Below are positions 7,180 through 14,668 of a stretch of 21,972 nt of DNA, one piece after another. Below the pieces are notes generated by a model, which searched no databases, was not told where the DNA came from, and was given only the letters and a program-made list of their open reading frames with translations. Each line of letters starts with the position of its first letter. The first letter of the stretch is position 1. This DNA is from JALZEG01 sp036258555 (lineage in GTDB: Bacteria > Actinomycetota > CADDZG01 > WHSQ01), in contig DATADL010000297.1 of NCBI GenBank assembly GCA_036258555.1, positions 1 through 21,972 of the forward strand, written 5' to 3'. Both the position numbers and the translations under genes were made by a program.

Positions 7180-9269
7180 AAGACGTGCTCGCACGTGGCA
7201 GCGCGCGGCGGCTCCCCGAGGACTCGATCGCGCTGAGGGCCGCGGTCCTCGGCGCCGTCCTCACCGGACTTGCCGCGCTGACCTCGGTGGGAGCGGTGTC
7301 GCTCCCCGCGGCGCTCCTCTTCACCGTGCTGCTGTTGGCGGGGTATTCGTTCTCGTACGTCTACCGTCACCCGACCAGCTGGGGCTGGGTCGTGAAGATC
7401 GTGCTCACGCTGGCCGCGATCGTCGCGGTCACGCAGTTCTTCGGCGCCCTTCGCCAGTTGCAGACGGTCGACGAGGCCCGGTTCCCGCTCGCGAACCTGT
7501 TCCTCGCGGTCCAGGTCCTCCACGGGTTCGACCTCCCGGCGCGCAAGGACCTGAACTTCTCCCTCGGATCTTCCCTCGCGCTGATGGCGATCGCCGCGAC
7601 GCTGTCACAGGACATGGCGTTCGCGTTCTACCTCGTCGTCTACTTCGCCTTCGTGATGGCCGCGCTGACGCTGTCGCACCGGTCCGAGCTCGGCGGCTCG
7701 GCCGCGGCCTGGATGACCGCCGACGGCAAGACCGATCCCGGACGGGCGCGCTTTCCGTGGGACGACATCGGACGCGCCGTCCTTCCGGTCACGCTGTGCG
7801 GCGCCTTGATCTTCATGCTGATGCCGCAGTCGGTGGCGTCGCAGTACTTCGCGCTCCCGTTCTCGCTCGGCGAGGGCATAGGCGCAGACGCGGCCGGCGG
7901 GATCATGAACCCGGGCGGCGGCTCCGGGACGCGCTCGTCCGGCGAGGCGTACCACGGGTTCGACGACCGCATGGACCTCAACGTGCGCGGCGACCTCGGC
8001 GACCAGCTCGTGATGAGGGTCCGCTCCTCGGCCCCCGCGATGTGGAAGGGGATCGTGTTCGGCGAGTACGACGGCCGCTACTGGAAGGCCGCCGACCCCG
8101 ACGCCGCGGTGCCGGCCGGCGACGCGCCTCCGTACCAGTACCCCGTCGGGCTGCGCAGCCTCGGCCCCCGCGTGCGGATATCGCAGACCTACTACGTCGA
8201 GGCCGAGCAGCCGAACGTCATCTTCGCCGCGGGACAGCCGGACACGATCTGGTACGAGGGCGGCGTCTCGATCGACGCGCTCGGCGGCGTGCGCACGCCC
8301 TCGACCCTCACCCCGGGAACGGTCTACAGCGTGGTCTCGACGCGGGGCTCGGCGCCGGCCGAGGAGCTGCGCGAGCTGCCTCAGGAGCCGCCCCCGGACC
8401 ACATCGAGCGGTACCTGGAGCTGCCGGACTCGGTTCCCGACCGCGTGGGGGAGCTCGCGCGGTCGATCACGCGCGGCGAGAGCACCGACGTCGACAAGGT
8501 CCTCGCGATCGAGGACTACCTGCGGCGCAACTACGAGTACTCGCTCGACTCGCCGGTCCCCCCCGCCGGGCGCGACGCGGTCGACCACTTCCTGTTCGAC
8601 GCGGACGTCGGCTTCTGCGAGCAGTTCGCCTCCGCGACCGCGGTGATGCTGCGCTCGCTCCGGATCCCCGCGCGCGTCGTCGCCGGCTACGCGGTCGGTC
8701 GTCGCAACGCGCTCAGCGGCTACTACGAGGTCCGTTCGAGCGACGCACACGCGTGGGTCGAGGTCTGGTTCCCGAACTACGGCTGGTACGAGTTCGACCC
8801 CACGTTCGCGATCCCCAAGGCCGACGGGGGGCTCGAGCGGAGCATCCCGCTGGTGGGCGCGATCTCGGCGCTGTGGAGGTCGGTGCGCGACGCGGGGCCT
8901 CTCGGTCAGGCCGTCGCAGCCGCGATCACCGTGGCCCTGGCGGCGTTCGCGGCGAGGGCCGGGTGGCGGGCGTCCCGGCGGCGTCGCGGGCGCGGGCGCG
9001 CCCCGCTCCCGCCCGGAGCCGGCCCCGTGACGGCCGCGTTCCGGCGGTTCGAAGACGCCCTCGCGACCGCAGGGCGGCCGCGCGCGCCCGGAGAGACGGC
9101 GCGGGAAGCCGTCGCGCGGGCCGCCAGAGCGCACGGACCGATGTCCCGCACCGCGCTGCAGGTGTTCGAGGTCGAGAGGTACGGGCCGCTGCCGCCGCGC
9201 GACGAAGACGTGGCGACGGCCGTCGAGGAGCTGGACCGCCTGAGCAGGGCCGTGCGGGAGACGCCCTAG
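7176..9269 (+). CDS. TgpA-like membrane transglutaminase-domain protein
   Basis: A 697-aa membrane protein with DUF3488-type N-terminal helices (roughly 24-60, 72-90, 132-166, 200-218), a large extracytoplasmic region with a transglutaminase-like domain, another helix (about 577-597) and a cytoplasmic DUF4129-like C-terminus (about 620-690). The papain-like triad is intact: Cys481 (VGFCEQFASA), His525 (DAHAWVEVWF) and Asp541 (EFDPTF). TgpA of Pseudomonas is an essential periplasmic transglutaminase of unclear substrate; proteins of this type accompany MoxR-DUF58 throughout Actinomycetota. A Gly/Ser-rich linker (GGIMNPGGGSGTRSSG, 241-256) separates the fourth helix from the outer domain. Start fixed by the ATGA overlap with the DUF58 stop. 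Convergent with the LysM gene, with four bases between stops. Confidence 0.93.
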   Translation: MKDVLARGSARRLPEDSIALRAAVLGAVLTGLAALTSVGAVSLPAALLFTVLLLAGYSFSYVYRHPTSWGWVVKIVLTLAAIVAVTQFFGALRQLQTVDEARFPLANLFLAVQVLHGFDLPARKDLNFSLGSSLALMAIAATLSQDMAFAFYLVVYFAFVMAALTLSHRSELGGSAAAWMTADGKTDPGRARFPWDDIGRAVLPVTLCGALIFMLMPQSVASQYFALPFSLGEGIGADAAGGIMNPGGGSGTRSSGEAYHGFDDRMDLNVRGDLGDQLVMRVRSSAPAMWKGIVFGEYDGRYWKAADPDAAVPAGDAPPYQYPVGLRSLGPRVRISQTYYVEAEQPNVIFAAGQPDTIWYEGGVSIDALGGVRTPSTLTPGTVYSVVSTRGSAPAEELRELPQEPPPDHIERYLELPDSVPDRVGELARSITRGESTDVDKVLAIEDYLRRNYEYSLDSPVPPAGRDAVDHFLFDADVGFCEQFASATAVMLRSLRIPARVVAGYAVGRRNALSGYYEVRSSDAHAWVEVWFPNYGWYEFDPTFAIPKADGGLERSIPLVGAISALWRSVRDAGPLGQAVAAAITVALAAFAARAGWRASRRRRGRGRAPLPPGAGPVTAAFRRFEDALATAGRPRAPGETAREAVARAARAHGPMSRTALQVFEVERYGPLPPRDEDVATAVEELDRLSRAVRETP

Positions 9270-9273
9270 CCCG

Positions 9274-9813
9274 CTATTCCTCCGGCTCGGGCGGGATGAT
9301 CAGCTCCTGGCCGACGGCGAGTGACTCGGGATCCGTGATGCCGTTCGCCTCGGCCAGGAAGTCGTCGAGGCTCGCATTGCCGTAGAACTCCTCCGCGATG
9401 CTCGCGAGCGTGTCACCCTGCTCGACCGTGTACGTCTCGCCGCCCTCGGTCTCGCCTTCGGGGTCGGTCGCCTCTGAGTCGCCGCCTCCACCTCCGCCGC
9501 CCGTGACCGGGGACGCGGTCGGCAGCGGCGTGGGCTCGGGGGCCGCGGCGAGCTGGCGCTCGAGGTCCGCGTTCTCCTCCTCGAGGGCCTCTCTCTCCGC
9601 GACGACCGCGTTGTATTGGGACCGCTCGATCCCCGAGTCGCCTGCGGTGACGCGGCCGAGTAGGAACGCGATCAGCAGGGCGACGCCGAGGATCGCCACC
9701 CGGCCCCACAGGACGCGACCGGGCTGGCGCGGCTGCTGCTCGTCGTCGTAGTCGAGGTCGTAGGACGAGTCCGGCCGGTACGGCTCGAAAGTCTCGGTCA
9801 TCCTGTCGCCCAT
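9274..9813 (-). CDS. Single-pass membrane protein with coiled coil and C-terminal LysM domain
   Basis: A 179-aa protein: acidic, Tyr-rich cytoplasmic N-terminus (about 1-33), one membrane helix (about 38-54, VAILGVALLIAFLLGRV), a heptad-like coiled coil (about 64-90, AEREALEEENADLERQL), a Pro/Thr then Gly/Glu-rich linker, and a LysM domain (about 127-175, YTVEQGDTLASIAEEFYG to GQELIIPP). LysM binds peptidoglycan or chitin-like glycans, so the protein probably tethers the membrane to the cell wall. ATG 9813 was preferred because a GGGGG stretch precedes it by six bases; ATG 9801 and TTG 9825 are alternatives. The gene stands alone between the convergent tgpA-like gene and the 32-aa ORF. The binding target is inferred. 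Confidence 0.88.
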   Translation of the reverse strand: MGDRMTETFEPYRPDSSYDLDYDDEQQPRQPGRVLWGRVAILGVALLIAFLLGRVTAGDSGIERSQYNAVVAEREALEEENADLERQLAAAPEPTPLPTASPVTGGGGGGGDSEATDPEGETEGGETYTVEQGDTLASIAEEFYGNASLDDFLAEANGITDPESLAVGQELIIPPEPEE

Positions 9814-9862
9814 CCGGGCCCCCAATCACGTGCTCGGCTTGGCAGAAAATAGCGTAGCCCGT

Positions 9863-9880
9863 CGACAAGCGCGTTTGTCG
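9863..9880. repeat. 6-bp inverted repeat CGACAA-N6-TTGTCG
   Basis: Perfect 6-bp arms around gcgcgt, located between the 32-aa ORF stop (9907) and the LysM gene start (9813). A regulator site for the LysM gene or a weak hairpin after the upstream operon are both possible. There is no T-tract on the minus strand, so a terminator role is doubtful. Confidence 0.3.
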
Positions 9881-9906
9881 CTTTCGGAGAGACCCGGGCC
9901 GGCGTC

Positions 9907-10005
9907 TCAGGTCGTCACGGCGCGGAAGAACCAGACCCCGAAGGCGATCCCCCCGGCGATCGCGGCGAGCTGGACCAGCAGCCACCAGGCGCTCTCCCGC
10001 GACAT
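9907..10005 (-). CDS. 32-aa single-TM membrane microprotein
   Basis: Tiny ORF beginning MSRESAWWLLVQLAAIAG and ending FRAVTT. It contains one membrane helix (about residues 7-27) with a short N-terminus and an Arg just after the helix. Its ATG overlaps the stop of the SHOCT-domain gene by one base (TGATG), an arrangement that favours translation re-initiation and argues that the ORF is real. I do not recognise a family; at this size homology calls are unreliable. A regulatory subunit or assembly partner of the SHOCT membrane protein is a reasonable guess only. Confidence 0.6.
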   Translation of the reverse strand: MSRESAWWLLVQLAAIAGGIAFGVWFFRAVTT

Positions 10006-10730
10006 CACCCGCGACCCCCCAGCACCTGCTGCTTCGCCGCCTCGAACTCGTCGTCCGACAGAGCCCCGGACGCGTGCAGCGCGCCGAGCCTCTCGAGCGC
10101 GTCTACCAACGACTCACCGCCGGGCGCGCCCGAAGGGCCCCCGGGCTTCGGATCGAACCCGAAGCGCTGGGAGCCGCGCGGGCCCGGGTTCGACGCGGCC
10201 CGCAGCTGCCTGACCTTCGACCTCGTCGGCACCACGACCTGGGCCGGAGGCACGTCCGCGGCGCGCCGCCCGAACTGGCCCAGGACCGGCTTGACCATCG
10301 CGAGAAGCGGAAGGCCTCCCATCAGCGCGAACAGCACGGCACAGATCAGCCAGCCCCACACCAGGCCCTCGCCGACCGGCGGGTCGACGCCGTAGTCGAG
10401 GAAGTTCCAGCCGAGCGACAGGAACAACGCGGGCCACGCGAAGGCGACGAGCGTCGGAACGCGGTGCTTGGACGTGGTCCACAGGTACAGCCCGACGAAG
10501 ACGATCCCTCCCCAGATCCCGCCGATCATCAGGAGCGGGACGCCTTCGGGACACTCCACGCGCGGGACGAAGGGCCCCCCGGACGCGCACGCGCCGCCGA
10601 TGTCCATCACCGCGCGCATCCCGAGATATAGCAGCGTCAGGCCGCACGACACCCCCGCGAGCGTCACGAACACGGCCAGCGTCGCGCGCACGACCTCGAG
10701 CGGCGTGCGGGTGGACGCGGCTAGGGACAC
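10005..10730 (-). CDS. Polytopic membrane protein with C-terminal SHOCT domain
   Basis: A 241-aa protein with about four membrane helices (roughly 11-38, 65-84, 90-110, 120-146), a basic, disordered linker (about 160-205, rich in Arg, Gly and Pro) and a SHOCT domain at the end (about 206-238: LVDALERLGALHASGALSDDEFEAAKQQVL in outline). SHOCT is a short helical module usually found at protein ends and thought to mediate oligomerisation; no enzymatic function can be assigned. GTG 10730 is preceded at six bases by TAGCGT and lacks a ribosome binding site, consistent with a leaderless transcript. The stop overlaps the ATG of a 32-aa membrane ORF. Confidence 0.85.
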   Translation of the reverse strand: MSLAASTRTPLEVVRATLAVFVTLAGVSCGLTLLYLGMRAVMDIGGACASGGPFVPRVECPEGVPLLMIGGIWGGIVFVGLYLWTTSKHRVPTLVAFAWPALFLSLGWNFLDYGVDPPVGEGLVWGWLICAVLFALMGGLPLLAMVKPVLGQFGRRAADVPPAQVVVPTRSKVRQLRAASNPGPRGSQRFGFDPKPGGPSGAPGGESLVDALERLGALHASGALSDDEFEAAKQQVLGGRG

Positions 10731-10736
10731 GCCGTC

Positions 10737-10742
10737 ACGCTA
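10737..10742 (-). promoter_or_regulatory. -10 box TAGCGT of a leaderless promoter for the SHOCT gene
   Basis: TAGCGT on the minus strand ends six bases before GTG 10730. No Shine-Dalgarno is visible. It lies in the 46-bp gap after the zinc-ribbon gene, so the SHOCT gene probably has its own promoter. Confidence 0.4.
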
Positions 10743-10776
10743 GACCGCGGGCCGGACCGGAGACCAGGGGCTTCGC

Positions 10777-11481
10777 CTACGACGGTGCCTGGAAGCGCGC
10801 GTCGAGCGCCCGTGCGATCCTCCGCACGAGGCCGGTTTCTCCCGAGATCCACCAGTTGTCCCGGTGCGCCGACGCGAACGCGAACTCGGAGTAGAAGTCC
10901 TCGGCGAAGGCCATCGTCTCCGGCGTGTAGTACACGTTGATCTGTACGTGCTGCCCGTTCGACTGGCAGCTCCCGGTCGCGACGTAGGCGTCGGCCGACT
11001 GCACCTGCATGTTCGAGCAAGGGATCCCGGCCGCGCGCAGCTCGCGCACGATCGCGCCCACGTTGGTCCCGCCCTGACCCCTGGGACGTCCGCCGCCGCC
11101 ACCACCGCCACCGATGTCGATGTCGGGGATGTCGATGTCGGGGATGTCCACCTCGGGCCGGTCGGCTCCTGCGCCCGACGTCTCGCCCTGGAAGGTGTCG
11201 GCGACGGAGTCGATCGCGTCCTTTATCTGCTCGCGCGCCAGGAACCCCGCGACGATCAGCGCTACCGAGAGCGCGGCGGTGATCACGACGCCCGGTCGCA
11301 CGCCGCTCGCCGCTAGGGGCTCGGGGACGTGAGTACCTCCCTGGAGGATCGCGCCGCAGTTGCCGCAGATCGGCGTCCCCACCGGGACGGAGTGACCGCA
11401 CTTCGGGCACGCGAACGTCGGGACCTCGACCGGCCCACCCTGCTGCGACGGGTCGCGGGGGCCCTCGCCGCCGGCGCTCAC
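10777..11481 (-). CDS. Zinc-ribbon membrane protein with Asp-Ile repeat and Gly linker
   Basis: A 234-aa protein: cytoplasmic zinc ribbon (Cys25, Cys28, Cys39, Cys42; CPKCG and CGNCG knuckles), one membrane helix (about 63-82), a segment with the repeat DIPDIDIPDIDI (112-123) followed by eight glycines, and an extracytoplasmic C-terminal domain (about 138-230) with two cysteines (155 and 172) that could pair. I do not recognise the C-terminal domain. The GTG start overlaps the stop of the SIMPL-domain gene (GTGA, 11478-11481), so the two are translationally coupled. The topology suggests a sensor or anchor linking an inner zinc ribbon to an outer domain; function unknown. Confidence 0.82.
   Translation of the reverse strand: MSAGGEGPRDPSQQGGPVEVPTFACPKCGHSVPVGTPICGNCGAILQGGTHVPEPLAASGVRPGVVITAALSVALIVAGFLAREQIKDAIDSVADTFQGETSGAGADRPEVDIPDIDIPDIDIGGGGGGGGRPRGQGGTNVGAIVRELRAAGIPCSNMQVQSADAYVATGSCQSNGQHVQINVYYTPETMAFAEDFYSEFAFASAHRDNWWISGETGLVRRIARALDARFQAPS
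11113..11148. repeat. Short tandem repeat encoding the Asp-Ile-Pro repeat
   Basis: A 15-bp unit (gatgtcgatgtcggg on the plus strand) occurs twice in tandem with a partial third copy. It encodes the repeated DIPDI segment of the zinc-ribbon membrane protein and sits beside a run of glycine codons. Slippage-prone DNA; copy number may vary between strains. Confidence 0.7.
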
Positions 11482-12137
11482 GACTGCTCCAGCGCGAACG
11501 TGACCTCGACGGCCGCCGGGATGTCGAGCGCGCCTGCGTCGACCTGTATGTCGGGAGCGGGTGCCGAGGCCCTGCTCGGCGCCGCCGCGGGGGCCGGGAC
11601 CGGCATGATCTCGTGCCGTTGATGGGTCCGGACGGCCAGACCCGGCTCGATCACGGACACGACGTCACCGAGTCTCGCGCCGAGCGCGGACGCGTACGCA
11701 TCCGCCTTTCGCCGGGCGTCCGCGGCCGCCGCCCGGAACGCCTCGACGCGAGCGGGGTTCGCGAGGGCGATCTCCCAGCTGGGCCCCCTCACCGCGGCCT
11801 CGCAGCGCTCGGTCGCCTCGGCGATCAGCGTCGCGACCTTCTCCGCGTCGTCCAGTCGCACCGAGACGCGGTTGATCGCGTGGTAGCCGAGGTGCTTGTG
11901 CTTTCCGGACGACCACTCCCACTCGTCGCCGACGGAGATGCCCGAGGTCGCGCGGGCGACGGGCGGGATCTCGAGCTCCTCGAAGATCTCCTGGAGGCGG
12001 TCGCTGCGCGCCGAGGCGTCGGCCATCGCTTTCTGGGGCGATCTCTCGACGGCCTTGATCTCGAGGACGACCTGCGCCTCGTCCGGCTCGCCGGGCACGA
12101 GGGCCTCCCCCCGCACCGTCACGGTCCCACTCGCCAC
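11478..12137 (-). CDS. SIMPL-domain (DUF541) protein
   Basis: A 219-aa SIMPL/DUF541 protein, the fold of E. coli YggE and of SIMPL (mouse IRAK pathway). Family features are the N-terminal GTVTVRGEALVPGEPDEAQVVLEI and the segment ANPARVEAFRAAAADARRKADAYASALGARLGDVVSV in outline (about 126-162). Most bacterial members are exported, but this one has no signal peptide or membrane helix: the domain begins at residue 3, so it is predicted to be cytoplasmic. A Pro/Ala-rich stretch (about 178-195) precedes the last strand. GTG 12137 has AAGGGAG five to six bases upstream. Its stop overlaps the start of the zinc-ribbon gene. Function of the family is not settled. Confidence 0.9.
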   Translation of the reverse strand: MASGTVTVRGEALVPGEPDEAQVVLEIKAVERSPQKAMADASARSDRLQEIFEELEIPPVARATSGISVGDEWEWSSGKHKHLGYHAINRVSVRLDDAEKVATLIAEATERCEAAVRGPSWEIALANPARVEAFRAAAADARRKADAYASALGARLGDVVSVIEPGLAVRTHQRHEIMPVPAPAAAPSRASAPAPDIQVDAGALDIPAAVEVTFALEQS

Positions 12138-12174
12138 AGCCGCTCCCTTCTCGCTTCCTCGCTCTGCTTACGGA

Positions 12175-12180
12175 AGGGTA
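12175..12180 (-). promoter_or_regulatory. Candidate -10 box TACCCT for the SIMPL/zinc-ribbon operon
   Basis: TACCCT on the minus strand lies 37 bp upstream of GTG 12137, giving a short leader that contains the ribosome binding site. No convincing -35 hexamer. Weak evidence. Confidence 0.25.
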
Positions 12181-12207
12181 TCGGGAGCGGCCCCGCCGTG
12201 CCGGGCC

Positions 12208-13116
12208 TCAGCTCCGGCGCAGGCGGCGGAGCATCGCCGCGTCGAGCTCCTTGACGAAGTAACGGACGGCGCGTCCCGTTCGGACGAGGTCGTCCGGCTT
12301 CAGGTTCTTCACTTTGTCGGAGTCGTCGTGGTAGTTCGGCTCGGACCCGCTCCACAGGAACGCGGCCGTGATCCCTGCCCGCTCGAACGGTCCGTTGTCG
12401 GAGCAGTCGCACGTCGTCTGGCGGCTGACGTCGATGTCCCGGGCTTCCGTGATCGTGGCGAACCGGTTCGCGATCCGCGGCGGCCCGATCCCCGCGGTCG
12501 CCACGATGAGCGGCCGTCCGTCGGCGACCATGTCCACCGAGATCATCCCCGCGAGCCGTCGCCGCCCCTCGTCCTTCAGCCGGTCCACGAAGACCTGCGA
12601 ACCCACGTGGTGCCGCCCGTTGGTCCCGTACTCCTCGGAGCCGAACGCGACGAAGCGCACGAAGCCGGCCCTCGGCGTCCCGGCCACGAGGCGCGCGACT
12701 TCGAGCACCACCGCGACGCCCGACGCGTTGTCGTTCGCCCCCGGCGATCCGGCGACGGTGTCCATGTGCGCGCCGATCACGACCGGGTAGCGGCGCGCGC
12801 CCGGCCACCACGCGACGACGTTGCGCGACGTCTTCCCGTCGACCGGGTACTTCTGGACGTTGACGGAGTAGCCCATCGACCGGAACTGCGCGGCGACGTA
12901 CCGGGCGGCCCTGCGCTCGCCGCGGGTTCCGCGGACGCGCACGCCGATCCGGCGGGCGAGCCGCACGACGTGCGGCATCGCGGCGTCCTTCGTGAACGGC
13001 CCGATCTCGTCCTCTTGCTGCGCCGCCAACCGCGCGTCGAGCACGCCGGACGACGCGGGCGCCGCAGTGAGCGCGAGCACGGCCGCAGTCAGGAGTGAGA
13101 TCCGTCGCCGGGGCAC
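12208..13116 (-). CDS. Secreted M28-family zinc aminopeptidase
   Basis: A 302-aa exported metallopeptidase. The N-terminus MPRRRISLLTAAVLALTAAP is a signal peptide with probable cleavage near residues 22-24. The two-zinc site is complete: His117 (GAHMDT), Asp129 (GANDNASG), Glu161/Glu162 (FGSEEYG), Asp195 (SVDMV) and His263 (NYHDDSD). Length fits the M28 catalytic domain with no added PA or C-terminal domain. It probably removes N-terminal residues from extracellular peptides, complementing the S8 protease elsewhere in the window. GTG 13116 was chosen because it starts the signal peptide and lies six bases after TACTCT, with no ribosome binding site. It is divergent from the ABC1 kinase gene with only 18 bp between start codons. 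Confidence 0.93.
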   Translation of the reverse strand: MPRRRISLLTAAVLALTAAPASSGVLDARLAAQQEDEIGPFTKDAAMPHVVRLARRIGVRVRGTRGERRAARYVAAQFRSMGYSVNVQKYPVDGKTSRNVVAWWPGARRYPVVIGAHMDTVAGSPGANDNASGVAVVLEVARLVAGTPRAGFVRFVAFGSEEYGTNGRHHVGSQVFVDRLKDEGRRRLAGMISVDMVADGRPLIVATAGIGPPRIANRFATITEARDIDVSRQTTCDCSDNGPFERAGITAAFLWSGSEPNYHDDSDKVKNLKPDDLVRTGRAVRYFVKELDAAMLRRLRRS

Positions 13117-13121
13117 CGAAC

Positions 13122-13127
13122 TAGAGT
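13122..13127 (+). promoter_or_regulatory. -10 box TAGAGT of a leaderless promoter for the ABC1 kinase
   Basis: TAGAGT ends seven bases before ATG 13135. There is no Shine-Dalgarno in the 18-bp divergent gap. It overlaps, on the opposite strand, the -10 box of the peptidase gene, so one short symmetric element (ctagagtag) appears to serve both directions. Confidence 0.5.
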
Positions 13128-13128
13128 A
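13123..13128 (-). promoter_or_regulatory. -10 box TACTCT of a leaderless promoter for the M28 peptidase
   Basis: TACTCT on the minus strand ends six bases before GTG 13116. It shares five of its six base pairs with the plus-strand -10 box TAGAGT. Confidence 0.5.
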
Positions 13129-13134
13129 GCCCTC

Positions 13135-14544
13135 ATGCCCGACGAGAAGAGGGGCCCGCTTCCCACGGGGTGGGCGCAGAGGGGGGCGAAGCTCGCCGGC
13201 CAGACCGGCAAGTCCGCCCTCCGCTTCCTCGGGACGCGTGCGCGGGCCTTCGCGGCCCCCGAGCGGTCGCAGGAGTTCCTCGACGGGTTCCACCAGAAGA
13301 CCGCCCAGCAGCTCGTGCAGATGCTCGGCGAGATGAAGGGCGCCGCCATGAAGGTCGGTCAGCTCGCGTCGTTCTACGAGTTCTCGGCCCCCGGCGAGTA
13401 CCTCGCGACCTACAAGGACGCGCTGACGATGCTGCAGAACTCCGCGCCTCCTATGGACCCGGAGGCGTCGAAGGCCGTGATCAAGGAAGAGTTCGGCGTC
13501 GACCCCCACGAGCTCTTCGCCGAGTTCGGCGACGAGGCGATAGCGGCCGCGTCGATCGGACAGGTGCACCGCGCGCGGCTCCATTCCGGCGAGGAGGTCG
13601 CGGTCAAGGTCCAGTACCCCGGCGTCGACGAGGCCGTCCGCTCCGACCTCAAGAACGTCTCCGCGATGACGAAGCTGTCGGTCGCGATCGCGCCGAACGT
13701 CGACCCGAAGGAGGTCGCCAACGAGGTGCGCGACCGCGTGATGGAGGAGCTCGACTACCGCCGCGAGGCGACGAACCAGGCGACGTTCGCGGAGCTGTTC
13801 GACGGTCATCCGTACGTCGTCGTCCCGAAGGTCTATCCCGAGTACTGCCGCGCGCGCGTTATCGTCCAGGAGTTCGTCGAGGGCAAACCGTTCATGGACG
13901 CGTTCGAGTGGGACGTGGAGCGTCGCGACCGGCTCGCCGAGGTGCTCTTCCGGTTCTTCTACGGGAGCTTCAACCGGTTCCGTCTGTTCTCCGCCGACCC
14001 GCACCCCGGCAACTACCTGCTGCTGCCCGACGGGTAGGTCGCGTTCCTCGACTACGGGCTCGTGCGCGCGCTGGACCCGGGCACGCTGCTGTTGCTCCTC
14101 GAGATCGTGCGGTCGTTGATCGACGACGATCGCGAGCGGGGGCGCGCGGCCCTGGAGGCGGTGGGGATCCTGAACCCGAGGACGCCCGAGGTCGACGCGG
14201 TCTGGGAGCACCTGAAGATGCTGAACGCACCAGTGCTCGTGGATGCCGAGTTCACGATCACGGCCCAGATGGTGCAGGAGATCGCGGGCGCCGGGTTCGA
14301 CCCGCGCAGCAGCGCGTTCCAGACGCTGCGCAAGGTCGGTATCCCCGGCGTGATCATCACGGTGAACCGCATGTCGTTCGGGCTGGCGTCGTTGCTAGGC
14401 CGCCTCGAGGCGACGAACAACTGGCAGGCGATCATGCGCGAGATGTGGTTCGGGGAAGAGCCCGCGACGCAGATGGGCCGGGAAGAGCAGGAGTGGCTGG
14501 CGAGCGCCCACCCCGACCTGGTCCCGCCGCTGGCGGACCAGTAG
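13135..14544 (+). pseudogene. ABC1/UbiB-family atypical kinase with in-frame TAG at codon 301
   Basis: One continuous frame of 470 codons encodes an ABC1/UbiB (ADCK-like) kinase but is interrupted by TAG at 14035-14037. Before the stop are KVGQ (73-76, the family's KxGQ motif), the Ala-rich loop AAASIGQVH (137-145), the VAVK lysine (159) and DPHPGN (288-293). Directly after it come AFLDYG (303-308), carrying the metal-binding Asp, and about 160 residues of C-terminal domain ending at TAG 14542-14544. The stop falls at a variable residue in the usual DGxVAFLDFG stretch; AAG, CAG, GAG or TGG would need one base change. Without readthrough the product lacks the DYG motif and should be catalytically dead. 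UbiB proteins support quinone or isoprenoid lipid metabolism. No frameshift is seen, and the reading frame downstream is well preserved, so the mutation is recent, a sequencing error, or read through. Confidence 0.85.
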
Positions 14545-14548
14545 GGGA
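14506..14548 (+). repeat. 43-bp direct repeat, copy 1 (3' end of the ABC1 kinase gene)
   Basis: Covers the last 13 codons of the kinase gene (from within the codon for the Ala before HPDLVPPLADQ), its TAG and four bases beyond. It is identical to 15555-15597 except for one base (G at 14526, A at 15575), a synonymous Pro codon change. The two copies are 1049 bp apart in the same orientation and flank a lower-GC two-gene segment. Confidence 0.97.
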
Positions 14549-14582
14549 GCGGGGTCGTGGCGGAGGACGCCGTACCGATCGA

Positions 14583-14602
14583 GTGACCTTCGTCACACTT
14601 TT
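14583..14602 (+). terminator. Weak hairpin GTGAC-cttc-GTCAC followed by ACTTTT
   Basis: A 5-bp stem with a 4-base loop, then a short T-run, 38 bp after the kinase stop. It could end kinase transcription within the islet's left end. The stem is short and the T-tract poor. Confidence 0.25.
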
Positions 14603-14619
14603 GTGTTAGATGCGGTGGT

Positions 14620-14625
14620 TACACT
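14620..14625 (+). promoter_or_regulatory. Candidate -10 box TACACT for the islet genes
   Basis: TACACT lies 43 bp before the TTG start of the first islet gene. No convincing -35 hexamer is found at 16-18 bp. A seven-codon mini-ORF (ATG at 14639, TAG ending 14662) sits between it and the TTG, which may be chance. Confidence 0.25.
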
Positions 14626-14668
14626 CCTTGAGACCTCAATGCGGTGCGAATGGGTGGGATAGGTACCG

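Noticed and set aside
7605..9134. 509-codon minus-strand frame opposite the transglutaminase-domain gene
   Set aside because: Shadow of a well-supported gene; no recognisable domain.
14035..14037. UAG as a recoded sense codon (alternative code, pyrrolysine)
   Set aside because: TAG is the normal stop of several intact genes here (for example subtilase, archease, CBS, aldehyde dehydrogenase), and nothing in the window supports pyrrolysine insertion.
13117..14211. Minus-strand frame running from the kinase locus into the M28 peptidase gene
   Set aside because: It is a high-GC shadow opposite the ABC1 kinase; the peptidase has a proper signal peptide starting at 13116.
14639..14662. Seven-codon ORF as a leader peptide controlling the islet genes
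   Set aside because: No run of a regulatory amino acid and no ribosome binding site or attenuator structure; chance is the simpler explanation.
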